Of a stretch of DNA of 64,000 nucleotides, positions 1 to 12,421 are shown piece after piece. This stretch comes from Amoebophrya sp. A120 (Eukaryota > Sar > Dinophyceae > Syndiniales > Amoebophryaceae). A model generated the notes under the pieces. That model did no database searches and was not told where the DNA came from. It was given only the letters and a program-made list of their open reading frames with translations. The position numbers and the translations under genes were made by a program. Within the stretch, counting starts at the first letter, position 1. Every line of letters begins with the position of its first letter. The stretch is taken from NCBI GenBank assembly GCA_905178155.1, contig CAJINV010000008.1, positions 2,108,001 to 2,172,000 of the forward strand, written 5' to 3'.

Positions 1-970
1 CGTGCTATGACTTACGTACAAAAAGTAAGAAACACAAAAACAAAAGTCACCCCTTCTTACCAAAGAGTAAAACTGTCACGGCTCGTCTTTATGTATACCC
101 CTCGTTTCGCGCCGTACAGAATCAAAAACTTTCCCCCTTTGATAGTACCCGGAAGTTTAGAAATACCCCGTTTTGTTCGCAATTCCTCTTGTGTTGTTTC
201 TCCAGCCTGAGCCAAAAAAATGCTTAGCCAGTTCGTATTTTTTTTTTATCAGAGTCACGTGGAATCCGAATCCACGCGACCAGCCTTAGCAAACACAAAC
301 ACTTTCTACTATGCGCTTTTTTGTTGATTGTATGCATCGCTACGCCGCATTTTCGGAACAGGCGACGACACCAGCCAGAGTATTTCGCATTCTTCATGAG
401 GAGAATTTTTGAGGTTCTTTGATTGATCGGACCAAATTTTCAGTACGGGGGTGTCGAGTCGTCTTCGAACGTTTATCAAGTCATCGGAAAATGGAAATGC
501 GTCTCTGCAGTTCTTCCTGCTTCGGAAGCTAAGCGGAAGAAGGATGCAGGAGTTGCATATTTTTGAATTTGCCATGTCAGATACATGTTGAATCCGGCAT
601 CGTGCGCGTCGTTTCATAATGGTTTTTCGTACACTTCCCTGCGATGGATGGTCGTCAATCAGTTGACTTTTGACTTTTCGTGCAGCACAGAACAAGTTCT
701 CGTCGTTGGAAACTCGTTTACAGCCCCTGATTCGTTCACAGCGACTGATCTGTCGATCCCCGCTTACGTTTTTTCTTTCGTGCTGAACAATAGAGTACCG
801 TAGAAACTGCTGAAATGTATAGTACCTAAAAAGAGACAAACAGAAGTATCGTCCACTTGTCGTCCTCGTGCGCACTATCATGATCTAAAGTCGATGCTAG
901 GGGCTACCTATTTTGGCTCTGGGAAAAGTAATACGCCTTTGCGCAGGACCATAATATCGTTTCCGCTTAA
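1..970. other. No gene recognised at the left edge
   Basis: AT-leaning sequence with no recognisable protein. The longest open frame is 190 codons on the minus strand (309-881). It has no recognisable domain and a composition close to the surrounding non-coding DNA, so it is not called a gene. No RNA gene was seen. Confidence 0.4.
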
Positions 971-1851
971 GAGGCTGTGCAACAATTGGACCCCCTTTCG
1001 CCAAGGCGAAAGGGGGGGGGGTAGGTTGGTCCAATTCCGGAGGACGGGAGCGGGCACCCCGACGCAAGGGTGAAAGGCGCGCCCGGCGGTCTCGCCTCAC
1101 AACAGACAGTCGAACGCCCGGCGGCTCTTCTTCGTGTGGCGCCTTCGCAAGAGGCGGCTAGTTGTTGGTTGGCAGTAGGCGCACAGGCGTACTACGCAAC
1201 GAGGCCGAAGCCAAATGCCTGCGATCTATGGGCGCGCTCCGAACCCGGCGCGCTGTAACATGTGGGCGCGCGCAGGACCAGGAGGGCGCGCGCCCGCGCT
1301 GTTTTTTTTCGCATTCCGAGCAGGAAGTCGCATCGGGCCGATTGTGGGCGCCCCAGCCATGTGTTGGCCCCGGGCTCCACGTGCTGCTCGGGGGTGCTTG
1401 ACAAGTCGGCGGGCGCACGGAGTGCGCCCGAAGTTTTTTTTTGCCTCTTGTTGTGAGGCGCTGGCGGAGGGGAGGGAGGCATGCGCGCGCTGTCAGGGCC
1501 GGCGACTACAGATGTGCGCAGGCATGTTGCAGGGCGATGCGAATGTAGCCGCACCGGGCGCGCGCAGCGCGCCCCGCAAAATTTTGCACATTACGCGCGC
1601 GCAGGGCCGACAAATAAAAGGAACACAGCAGGGGGCGCGCGCAGCGCGAATTTTTTTTCAATTCTGGCAGCACGAGGACGAGCACAGGACGCAACTCAAG
1701 GCCCGCTCGCAGCGGGCACGCGCCCCGCAATTTTCTTTACTGCGCACGGCTCCCGGCGAAAGGGGGGGGGGGAGGGGGGAGGTTGGTCCCCAGCGGGCCG
1801 CTACCCCCCCTTTCGCCATGGCGAAAGGGGGTCCAATTGTCGCACAGCCTC
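971..1851. mobile_element. Non-autonomous DNA element, PIF/Harbinger (Tourist) like
   Basis: The 881-bp block starts GAGGCTGTGC and ends GCACAGCCTC. The terminal inverted repeats extend about 50 bp and differ by few bases (AACAATTGG against the complement of CCAATTGTC). Each terminal repeat itself contains a small palindrome, CCCCCTTTCGCC followed by GGCGAAAGGGG. The element is flanked by TAA at 968-970 and 1852-1854. A 3-bp TWA duplication with termini beginning G(A/G)G is the signature of PIF/Harbinger and its Tourist-type derivatives. The interior is GC-rich with GCGC runs and encodes no transposase. Open frames across it, including one running from 1215 to 2003, are judged to be by-products of GC richness. 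Confidence 0.7.
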
Positions 1852-2113
1852 TAAGGTTTGTATTTGTTGCGGTAGTTTTGTGTCTGAAAAAGATGCGCTG
1901 CACATTGATAAACAATGGCAAAATTATCACTATACACAGAGGCAAGCAAAAGCTTTGCTTAAGCAGGGAGCCCCTTGCAATGTTTTCCCTTGATGGGACT
2001 TAAATACGTCCACCCTAGCGCTAGTAATTTTCACTTTCGTATTATCATTCTTTCATGAACTTCAAAAGAGTCCTATAGCAATCTATCACAGTTTAAGAAA
2101 AAAGCAAAAAGTA

Positions 2114-5100
2114 ATGGCTCGGGTTGTCAGGTCTTTCCTGAGTTCGTGCCTGCTTGATGTCTTTGCTCCAGTTTGCTTTTTGTCAACCGAGGCGTTCCTC
2201 CGGGTGAGAAAATCCAGAACCACGGCGTCCACGGCAGCTACAACAACCCAAGAAGACACGGGGGCCACTGAAGAGACAACGCGAATAAATGGTGGCGGGT
2301 CCTCCAGAGAGCGCTCCGTCGTGTCGACGTCCCTCGCCGGGCAAAAGACGTCTTTCTTACGGCGCGGCAGGACAAGGGTGCGGCAAGAAGACGACTTGGA
2401 ACTACAGGTGGAGAGGTACGTTGACGCACAGGACGCAGCTGGAGGTGCCTCGGCTGACCGAGATGAAACGGGCGGCTTGAACCTCGATGATTGCAGTCGT
2501 GCAAAGGACAACGGAATAACAGACTTACAGGAGGGGGCGAACAGTTTCTTGAGTTTTGACGAACAAGAAAGTGTTGATGCTAGGTCGTCAAGCAACCTTC
2601 TTCAGGAAAAGGAACGCCAGCTAGAGGAAATAGTTCTCGATGAAAAGGACGAGGGCCCCAGCAGCCAAAGTACTGCACAGAGCCGGCTTTCTTCCGGGCT
2701 AATCAATGTGGAGCAGGGTGGACACGAAAAATCTGGGAAGGGGAGACGAGGAAAGGCCACAACTGCTGCGAAGATTTCCAGCGAAATGCTACCGCGTAAG
2801 GACGCCGGGGCAGCGTCTTCGTTTTTGCTCCGCGGGAAGGCGAGGACGTCTGGGAAGAAGACGGCGCGAGCCTTATTGATGAAAAAGTCACAGTTATTTG
2901 GTGGAAGAACGAAAGTAGAGTCACGCTCACGTCCTACAGGGGGAACAATTTCCGTGAAACAGGGAAACACGCGTCTTCGTGCCCGTGCGCAGCATGACCA
3001 GGTGGACGAAGAGGAGAGTGATTCTGATGCAGGCACCAGCACAACAGGAGAAGCGGTGGACGAGGCGGAAGTGAGACAAGCCGTCGAGGACGAAGTCGTG
3101 GTACAACAACCTGGAGCAGAGCCTAGTATGCAAGAAGAAAAAGCCGGAGCCGCAATTGGAAGTGCAACTCTGCAGACAGAGATGAACAAGAACAAGAAGA
3201 AGGTCAGCAACAGCATGTATTCACTTCTGCGAGCGGCACAGTCTCCGCACACGCTTTACTCCGACAAAGGTCTGACCGCGGACGAGCACCGGCGCTTCAC
3301 GGTGGAGCAACTGGATCTGGTGGAGGAGAAAGTCAAAGAGCTGAAAAAAGTGATCGAAGAGAGTATTCTGCTGTCGGACGGCGCAACTGGCTGCCGGAAG
3401 TCGCGTCGGAACGGGGCCTCCTCTGCTGCCCTAAGCCAGAAGAAGGACCTGTTGCGTACGAGCGGCTCGCTGGTGCCGCGGTTTGGGGGCAGTTGCGACG
3501 CGGCGGGGAGTGGTAGTACTAGTAGTTCCCCCGGCTGCATTTCCCTCGGGAACGGCTGGGCGGCGGCCGGGAATACGCCGTCGGGGAAAGCGCTCGCAGG
3601 AGCAACACTTGCGGCCAACACCGCGGTTGGCGGCGACTTCGGAAAAGCGGCGTTTTCGGAAGGGGATGACTACTTCACCGCCCAGAGAACTGGTCGGACC
3701 GGCAGCTTCTTCCCGCGGATCCAAGCGCGGTGGGCTACCGACGGAATCCACTACAGCAGCACCGGGGCGCGCATCGACGGAAATGGAAGGATCCACCGGG
3801 ACGAGCTCTTCAACGGGGGGGCTGATGACGTCGATGTTGCCGCGGACCTGGAAGACGAGAAAAATTTTGACGATTGCGTCGCTGCCAAAGTTGGGCGCAT
3901 GCTCGTCGGCCAGTTCGGTTCTTCGGGAGCTCAACACGGTAGTTCTTTCGAACAGATTGTGGCGAATTCGCTGCTGCAGGGCGGGACCTCCAGTGCAGCA
4001 GCTGCAGCTCAAAATGGCGTTGATGAAGCTTCCGCAGTGCAGCTGCCCTATGTTGCGTACGCAAGCTTTGGGCTCGCTACCACCGGGAGAGTGGTAGAGT
4101 GGCCGCAAGTCGACGTCGTGCAGCGAACAACAGCACCCGGAAGCACATCGACAGCAGGAGCGGCCGCCCGGAACGAGCTGAGAGCGGAGCTGCGCACCCT
4201 GGACGCCCGTCATGCCCCCTGGTACGAGGGATCGACCCGGAAGCGTGTGGGCAAAAACGTGGTCCTTGCGGTGGACTTCTCCGGGTCGATGAGAAAGGAT
4301 GGCAAGTGGGACACGGTCATTGCCGCGGTCCAGCAACTGCTGGACACGTTGTCGCCCTACGATCGGTTTGCAATTTTTCAGTGGTATCAGCCGTTCGCGC
4401 ACACAGGCGGCGCGAACCTCGCTTCCCTGGAACTAGTCCCAGCCACGCGGAGAAACGTCAACCTCGCGAAAAATTGGATCAGAGAACGGAGGCAGTCCGG
4501 GTACTCGGAAACCAGCAGGGCGCCCGGCGCGGCGTTCACCGGACTCGCGCTGGCGTCGGGGCTGGGCATTTTTCCGGCCGACGCGCGGAGTCGGTACCCC
4601 AAGCTGGTCGCTCCGCAGCAAGACTGCATCCGCGACGAGGACTTCTGTGGGGCGATGGTGCTGCTGATTACGGACGCAGAAAAGACGGACACGAATGGGT
4701 TCGCGGACCTCGCGGACACGGCCGGGCTGCTGAAGGAACTCTTTCCCGCGCGGTGGGGGATTACCCTGGCCGCCTACGTGATCTCCCCACACAACGAGGT
4801 GGACAGCTGGAGCGCGTTCAAGCAACTACTGCAAGGAAAAATCCCTCCTCCCCATATTGAAAAGGTACGTTTCCGAAAATTTGCGTTGCTGATTTGAGGT
4901 CACAAATCACATCTGTCTTGCAAGAAGACAAGGGCAGAAGCTTCCGCCCCATTATGGAAGCGATTTGTCATGCTGCTGGGCCTAAAGGGGAGCCGTTTGC
5001 AATGCTGAACAACTAGACCCACACGCCCCTACCTAGGCTGGGGATCTGGCCGCAATGCCTTCCTGCAGTACACAGCTGATTTGTGTACACAAATCCAGCA

Positions 5101-8100
5101 TCAGAAATTCCGTTTTGATATGGGGAGGGGGGATTTTTCCTTACGATAGCAACTGTCCGAGAACCACGGCGGTTCGCCGGTGCTGCTGGACTACGAGCAC
5201 GGCGGCAGTGCTATCCCAGAGAAAAAAGCTGGCAGGGCATATTTGTAATGCAAAAATAAATACACAGAAAAATTTGTCATGGGTGGCCCCATAGCATGCT
5301 GTTTCGGATACGCAATGCAGTTTTTTTTGTGTATTTATTTTTGCATTACAAATTTGCCCTGCCAGCTTTTTTCTGTGTGATAAGTGCCGCCGCGTCGGAC
5401 ATGGCCACCACCATTCTCGGCTACCAGAAGACGGCGGAGCGAAGGCTGATGCAGCAGGAGAAGGACGCCGCGGGCGTCAAGTGGGTGCGGTACCACGATC
5501 CCTTCACCGGGAGGGAGCGGCTGTCCGCGTGCACCAAGCTGTTCTCGACGGGGCCTTACGCGGAGGAGGAGGCGGCGCTGCGGGAGCTGAAGCACTACGC
5601 GGTGTTCTGCCTCGACGCGGCGCTCATTCTGCGCGAGCCGTTTGACGCGCGGCTGCGGTGTCTGCCGTTCTTGAAGACCGAGGTGGGCACGAGGGCAGAG
5701 CAGGGCATCACCGCCGCCTGCCCGGCGTACGATTTTCGCGAGGAGCGCTGCGCCGCCAACAGCAGGTATGGGGACGGTATTTGGAAAACTCGACAACCGA
5801 AATTTGACTGGAGACTGTCGGACTTCGACGGAGGGGACGACGTTTTGTTCGGTCCCACGGTCAATTTTGAGTATTTTGCAGATCGAACCCAGTACCTGCA
5901 GAGTCTCAGCAATGCCGATGACATTAGTGGAGGTGCTTCAGCTGTTGACCTCTTCGGAAGTGTGCGAATGAAAGGCGGCTTCAACCCTTTCGAGCAAGAG
6001 GAGGGTTGCACCACAACGACGACGACCACCACGACAACTACCACGACGACTATCGCGACGACCACCACTACGACGTCCACAACGACCACAACTACAACCA
6101 CCACCACAACAACCACCACAACAACCACCACAACAACCACCACAACAACAACCACCACAACAACCACCACAACAACCACCACGACAACCACCACAACAAC
6201 CACCACAACAACCACCACAACAACCATCACAACAACCACCACAACAACCACCACAACAACCACCACAACTACAACCACAACTACAACCACCACCACATCA
6301 ACTAGAACCACAACCACGACAACAACCACGACAACTACAACTACTACGAGTACAACCACCTCTACAACCACGACGACAACAACCACCACGACTGCGGCGG
6401 CGTTTATTATTGTTGACCCGACCAGCGTTCCATCCACTTCTTCTACGACGACCACGACTACGGAAGGACTTCTGCTAGCTCCAATTATGCCTGCCCCTCT
6501 TGCCGAGGACGATTGCTCGTTCCCCTGGATAATGCTCCTCGCATTCCTCACGGGCCTGCTCTGCTGCGCCGGGGGCGCGATGCTGCTGCTCCCAAGCAGC
6601 GAGCAGGGAGAAGATGTGTCCGCCGCAGCGGCAGGGGGAGGTGCTGGTGGTCTTCCTTCGCAACATGACGACAACCCGCGTCCAGAGCGAGATGACATGG
6701 TGTCTGGTGGTGGCTTCGGAACACCGGTGGACACCGTTCTTGCGTCGGACAAGACAAGCGCGAGCAAAGACGTAGATAGCTACACTGCACCACCTCTCGA
6801 CGACGTTGCCGAGCAACAGTTTGCCGAAGAGGACACGGACTTTGAAGTGTCGGACTCCGCGTCTGCAATGTCCTCCTCTGCGATGTCTTCCTCTGAGCCA
6901 AGCAGTGCGCCCTCCGCGCTGGGAACAAAGAGGGGCAAGCGGAAAAATAAAGGGAAGACAAAGGTCGCCGGTTCGGGAAAATTGAAAAAAGCGAAGACGA
7001 AAGGGAAGGGACCGGCGCCGGAAGGTGCGTCGTCGAGTGAAACTGCGGACCACAGTACGCCGGCTCCTTCTGACACTGACGGGGCAACAAGTGCCTCCTC
7101 CTTGGACGCGCGAACAAGGGCGAAAGTGCAGAAGAACAGAGAGGACAGGAGAAAAATCAAAGCACAAGAAGCCGACGGCGCAGCAAGCGACACAAGTGGC
7201 GCAACGTCTGCCGGTGAGAGCGGGGCTAGTGACAGTTCCACTGGGCACATTGGTGCGAAGCGGAGGCGGGTCCTCAAGAGGAAGAAAAAGTGGGTGCCGA
7301 AGAAGCAAGGTGGCACAACAACGACCTTAGACGAAGATGGAGCATCCAGCAGGAAAATCGTCGCGGCAAATGGGGACGGCGCTGACCTGGGCAATCTCGC
7401 GGAATCCGTCGAGGCTGTCATGTTTCTTCCCGACGGTGGTGCGCACGAGGGAGCAACCTCAAGGCGCCAGCAGGCAGCAGCGGCCGGCGCCGAGGCCCAA
7501 CTGAAGGTCCCGCGGCGCGGTACCACGCCAGTGCCTCTGGACGAGTTGAAGAAAACGCAAATTCCGAAAAGTCCACGGGAGAAAAACAAATCCGCAAAGA
7601 TGCTCCAGAAAGCGGCTTCGAAAGCAAAAAGTGATCTTCCGCGCCAGAGAAAGGACCGAGGAAGAGGTGATCCTGGCGAGTCGTCTGAGCAAAGCGCGTC
7701 GGAACGAGAAGACGTTGCAGGTACAAAGAAGAAATCGGTGAAGCCAGCGGGGACGACTCAGAAAACGAAAACGGCAAACTTCTTCGGATCAAAAAAGGGG
7801 GCCAGTGCCGGCGCCACAGCAGCACCTCCGGGCGGTGGGGGGCCCGCAGGGATCGTCACGCCGGCCATCACGGAGGCGCAGGTGATAACCGGCGTGGAGC
7901 AAACCGACGCGGAGCGGCTTCTGCGAAAGGTAGGAATTGCGAAGAACTACGCGAAAAAGCTCGCGAGACGGCTGGCGGACCCGGAGGCTGACTTGTTGGA
8001 TCAAGCTGGTGGCGTGGCTCCTTCCACCGAAAAGAGCCCGCACGACGCGAGGGCGTACAAAAATTTCCGCAAAAAGGAACAAGAAGCGAAGAGGAAGAAC

Positions 8101-10857
8101 CAGCAGGAATTTGATGCGCTCACCGAAGGGGAGAAACAGACGCTGAAGAAGCTCGGGCTCGCACCCACAGACACCATTGGCCGCATGCGGGATGCGGTGG
8201 TGAAGCTGAAGAAGCAGAACAAGAAGGGAAAGCTACTTCCGTCGCCAGTCGTGAAGGCGCCGGTTGCTGCAAAGCATGGTCGCTTCGTGGTGCGCCCCAA
8301 CACCGTGTTGCTCCCGAGCAAAAACGAGGTGGAAAAATTGCTGATGGGAAAGATCGGGCTTTCCAAGCCCTACGCCAAGCGGGTCGCGCGCAGGCTGCAG
8401 AATCCTGATGTAGATACAATTGCCAAGCCGCAAGAAAATTCGAACGATGCGCGGGCCATGGAGTCCTTCGGCTTTTCGAAGCCGGATGTTGACGGCGACG
8501 ACGGCGCGACCGCCTCGTCCCCGGCGGAGCGGCTTCGCCTGTGGCTCAACCGGGCCGCAAGGGAAGAAAAGAAGAAGGCAAAGCAAAAAACTCCGATGAC
8601 GTTCGCCGCCACGGACGCAGCAGGCGCAGACACAACAAAACCCTCCAGCGAGACGGAAATCCCAAAGCCTCCAGACGTGGCGGAAGCCACACAAGCGTTC
8701 ATCAGCGCGGGGGTGGCCAAGAGGGCTGCGCGGAAGCTCGCCGAGCAGGTTGCCGACGCAGAGAAAACCGGCACTAGAAGTATTCCTTTGGCGCAGGAGT
8801 TTCTCAAGAAAAGGGGCGGCAGCAACACATCAGATGCTGAGGACGAAAGAGAAAAACAGCAGGCAATGCAACTCCTGTCCGCTCTTGGCCTGGAGAAAGA
8901 CACCTTTACTGCGGAAGACGCGGCGACTTTTGTCCGGCGGCAGTTGAAGGAGGAAAAGAGACAGGACCAGCTGGCCCTGATGACGTTACCCAAGCCCGTG
9001 ACCGAGCAGGCCCTGTTGACCACCGGGATGAGCGGGACGCTCGCGAACTGGCTGGCAACCCAGTGCGCGGACAAGCGCGTGGACAAAAGCGCCGACTTGA
9101 CCAGCGGCAAAGACATCGCAGCCGCGGACCTGCAACTTCTGAAACAGATGGGCCTGTTCGGCGAGACCGAGACCGTCGGTAATTTGCGCTGCTTTTTGCA
9201 CCAAAAACTGGAACAGAAATACGGCGTGGACGACGACACCGGGGAGCTGCAGATCGATCTGAAGAAGATGGAACTCTTAAACCTCGGTAACGCCGAGAAG
9301 GCGTTTAGTGCGCTGGGCTTCTCGAAGGCCGGGTCGAAGAAGCTCGCGAAAAAAGCAGTGGAGAATTCTGATAATTCCACCTCTACTGCTCCGGCCACCC
9401 AAGGAGCGCCGCAGGACTACTACGGCGCGACTGCGGACCACGAGATGAAGTTGAGTGCCGGGATGAAAACTAAATCTTCCGACTTCGACACCGTCGAGGA
9501 TATGGACGCGACGGATTTAACTCTGATGTCGACCCTGACGGGCATGGACACTGCCACAACCGAGAGGACCGCGGTGGTTGCCGGATTTGCCAAGCGGCAG
9601 ATCGCGCTTAAGACGAAGCGGGCCTCTCTCGATCTCTCCCCGGTGAAGGTCGTGGACGTCCAGCTGGGGAACGCCGAGCAAGTGCTGCTTGTGCAGGGTT
9701 TCGCGCCCAGGCTGGCGAAGAAACTGGCCAAGGCGGTCGTGAAGCACGCCGACGAGCAGGAGGATGAGTTTGAAAGTCAGGACGACAGTGCGAAGGACGA
9801 GATCTTCGGAGGTAGTGTTACGGCCCAAGCTACCATGGTATTAGACAAGGAGCAAGCGCTCACGAACCTGGCCGAGACGGAAGAGGAGAAGCGGCAGATC
9901 GAGGCGTTTTTACGGAATAAACGGACACCAGCTCCTGCACGCGGTCGGCCCGACGCAGAGGACACGTCGACCCTTCTTCAACATCCGGGAGATCAAACCG
10001 ACGAAGAGTTCTTGCCGCTGACCACGGGCGACTTGCTGGAGGATTTGCGGGAGAGAATCGAGGAAAAATTGGACGAGGAGGCTCCCGCGGAGTGCCACGA
10101 ACGCCTGCGGAACTCCCGGAAGAATCAGCAGTGCGCGTCGCTGGCCGCCAAGCTGGCCGCGGAGCAGGGGATCGAGCAGCCGGGCTCGAAACTCGAGCTG
10201 CTCCGAAGCAGCGCCACTCACGAGAATTCATCCCTCGGGGAACTGCAAAGGGAGCTCGCGAGAGCACGCCGGGGCAAGTTCCCCGGTGGAGGGGGTCCTC
10301 GTCCCAAGCAGCGACGCGGGCTGCTGGCGGGTATGTGCCCTTGTTTTTGCGGCGGGGCGGCCGCGGACGACGACGGGGACTATGCCTCAGACGAATCCTT
10401 CGAGCAAGTGCAAGAAACCCAACTGCTGCAGCACCCCCGGTCGTGGTCCCCGACGAGTGCACCACAAGAACCCGCGGCTGCGGGGGTAAGCGATGAACCT
10501 CCGCCTCCTGAAGGTATCGTCGTGGTGGCAGTTGATCCAGTTGTTGTACAACAACCTGGAGCTGCTGCTGACGAAGACGGGGAAATAAAGGGGGAAAGCA
10601 GCACCCCAGCTCCTGCAACCGCAACTGAAGAACAAATAGCGTACGTCAAGGAAGAGGATGCGTTCGGTGCCCAGAGCAGTCTGTCTAAAAGTGCATTCCT
10701 GCGCTTTCAAGCCGGGGCGGAGAAAGACCAGGAGAACGTCGAGCCCGGTTCTACCTCAAAGGTCGGAGTCGGAATTTTGCCTTCGGACCCTGTAATTCCG
10801 GCGCAGGAGCAGGCCACCACTCCTGATGTGTTGACCCCGCAGGGGTTTGAGATGTAG
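2114..10857 (+). CDS. Gene A: VWA (alpha2-delta-like) membrane protein with threonine-rich stalk
   Basis: Three exons are predicted: 2114-4826, 5154-5211 and 5388-10857, giving 2,746 residues. The first ATG is followed by a hydrophobic signal-like stretch. A long acidic, Ser/Lys-rich region leads to a von Willebrand A domain whose metal site DFSGS lies at residues 721-725, preceded by PWYEGSTRKRVGKNVVL. This arrangement resembles voltage-gated calcium channel alpha2-delta subunits and other VWA-Cache proteins. The segment after it (exon 2 and start of exon 3) could be the Cache part, which is inference. Residues 1132-1259 are almost pure Thr, a mucin-like stalk. A single membrane helix follows (about 1301-1325, FPWIMLLAFLTGLLCC), then a roughly 1,400-residue Lys/Ser/Glu-rich tail. 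The tail carries six degenerate repeats with the core AKKLARRLADP (about 1755-2385). The likely topology is extracellular VWA with a cytoplasmic tail. Adhesion or channel-subunit function is possible. Both introns are introners. Confidence 0.8.
4827..5148. mobile_element. Introner, intron 1 of gene A
   Basis: The element ends TTACGATA and begins TACTGCAAGG, a decayed TATC end. Arms at 4835-4857 and 5118-5140 are complementary over 23 nt with one mismatch. The flanking duplication GCAAC is at 4822-4826 and 5149-5153. Removing the element and one copy gives FKQLSENHGG in frame. A canonical GT-AG intron (4865-5149) is also possible and would insert 13 residues encoded by the left arm. Confidence 0.75.
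5212..5382. mobile_element. Introner, intron 2 of gene A
   Basis: Begins TATCCCAGAG and ends GTGTGATA. Arms of about 45 nt (5222-5266 and 5328-5372) are almost perfectly complementary. The flanking duplication AGTGC is at 5207-5211 and 5383-5387. Excision joins HGGSA to AASDM in frame. The same family sits in gene K in the opposite orientation. Confidence 0.85.
6010..6393 (+). repeat. ACN trinucleotide/12-mer array encoding poly-threonine
   Basis: There are 128 codons, nearly all ACA, ACC, ACG or ACT, with rare Ile, Ser, Ala and Arg substitutions. The core is a 12-nt unit of the type ACCACAACAACC. The array stays in frame with gene A on both sides. Mixed codon use suggests selection for Thr as well as slippage. 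On the minus strand it yields only a poly-valine frame. Confidence 0.9.
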
Positions 10858-12113
10858 CATCCTGCATGGGACGATGAAAGTGTATTTTTAAGTTGCTACA
10901 CCAGCGCATTTGCTTTTTTTTTTCTTTTACGCGCGATGCAGAAATTGCAATGTATGAGCTTTTGACGACCGTGATTGACAAAGACAAATTTGTCAGTGTA
11001 GATTGATTGTGGAAGTGTACATACTGGCTTTCGCATTCTTGTACGATTGTTATTGTTTCATTTCTTCTTTACACGAGTAGAAGAACATCAATAAAAAGCT
11101 TTCAGCTTCGTGTCCCCTTATTTCTTTGCGATGTGCTGCCCCGCCTTGAACAATTTTTGTTTTTCATTATTAAGGTACCCGGACCCGAACCCCAATTTTG
11201 TAGAATAGACGTAGACCTGTGAAGACGACGCCTTTTTACCCGGCAGAGCAATCCCAAAGATCGCTAGGTAGTACACAGTTTGTATGTAAGTACCCGGTTC
11301 GAGGACAACCAGTGATTTTTGTTGCGATGCTCCAGCATGTGCATGATTGAACAAATGATGTTCGGAGCAACATGATCTGCTTCCGATCGTCCATTTGTTC
11401 TGCAGTCCCTTTTCTCGCCTTGCTTGCAAACAGAAGTTTGGCGTTGCTCATTTTCGACTCGTAAATCTTCGTACAACATCTTCCTTGACATATCGTTTGG
11501 TTCAGAACTGGTTCATTCGTCCAAATCGTCTGACTTCGTTGGTCGTTCAAATTCAACACAGTTTCCATGACTTGCAACCCTCTAATAGAATTGATAGCCG
11601 GAAAACTTCCCCGAAGACTTTCGACGGGTAGCAGCGCGAGAATTTCGCAAACGGGCCGCGAGTGGACGCGTGGGCCACAAGGGGCCCGCCTTCCGTCTGG
11701 GGCAGTTTCTTTTTGAGAAACAACCTGCCAACATTCCGTCCAACAACAGGGCGCAAGGCCCGTGCTTTCTGACTTCCGACAAATCTTCATCGTTGAAAAG
11801 TGAAAAGCTACGGACTTCTCACTGCGTTTCCACTGGTCTTCTAGAAAAGGAGTGAAAAGTCAGCGACTTCTTGTTTCTGAAGCATTTCCATTCTGGAAAA
11901 GTGAGAAATCGGTGATTTGTCACTTCTGAAAAGTTTTCATGTTGAAAAGCGAGAAGTCGCTCCGCTGACTTCTGAAAAGTTTTCATTTGGGAAAAGTGAG
12001 AAATCACTGACTTCTCACTCGGTTTCTCGAACAATCCGAGAAATGGAGTGGGAAAAATGTGACTTCTCACTTTGCAAGACTCTCACTCTGGTCGGAGTCG
12101 CGTTGACTCTTCC

Positions 12114-12265
12114 CAGAGTGAGAATTTTTCAAAAGTGAGAAATCAGTGATTTCTCACTACTTTTCTCGAAGGTACCCGAGCGCCAAATTTCTTCGGGGCT
12201 CGGGTACCTTCGAGAAAAGTAGTGAGAAATCACTGATTTCTCACTTTTGAAAAATTCTCACTCTG
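12114..12265. repeat. 68-bp inverted repeat (long hairpin)
   Basis: The left arm 12114-12181 is complementary to 12198-12265 with a 16-nt loop and very few mismatches. The arms contain the palindromic GTGAGAAATCA motif and a GGTACC site next to the loop. It lies in the spacer, with no coding evidence. Confidence 0.8.
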
Positions 12266-12421
12266 GAGTCGGACTCCAAAAAGGTTTCCAGCCGTCAAGA
12301 TTTCGCGAGAGTGAGAAATCACTGATTTCTCACTTTTGAAAAATTCTCACTCTGGAGTCGGACTCCAAAAAGGTTTCCAGCCGTCAAGATTTCGCGAGAG
12401 TGAGAAATCACTGATTTCTCA
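12222..12421. repeat. 89-bp direct tandem repeat
   Basis: Two full copies and a partial third, starting at 12222, 12311 and 12400. Each contains GAGTCGGACTCC and a palindromic GTGAGAAATCACTGATTTC. The first copy overlaps the right arm of the adjacent hairpin. Confidence 0.8.

Noticed and set aside
309-881. 190-codon minus-strand frame at the left edge
   Set aside because: No domain, no homology recognised, and composition like spacer DNA. Length alone was not enough.
1215-2003. 262-codon plus-strand frame
   Set aside because: It lies almost wholly within the GC-rich DNA element at 971-1851 and crosses its border. Many frames are open here because of composition.
5595-6767. 390-codon minus-strand frame rich in valine
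   Set aside because: It is the antisense of the poly-threonine array of gene A. Codon use and domains support the plus strand.
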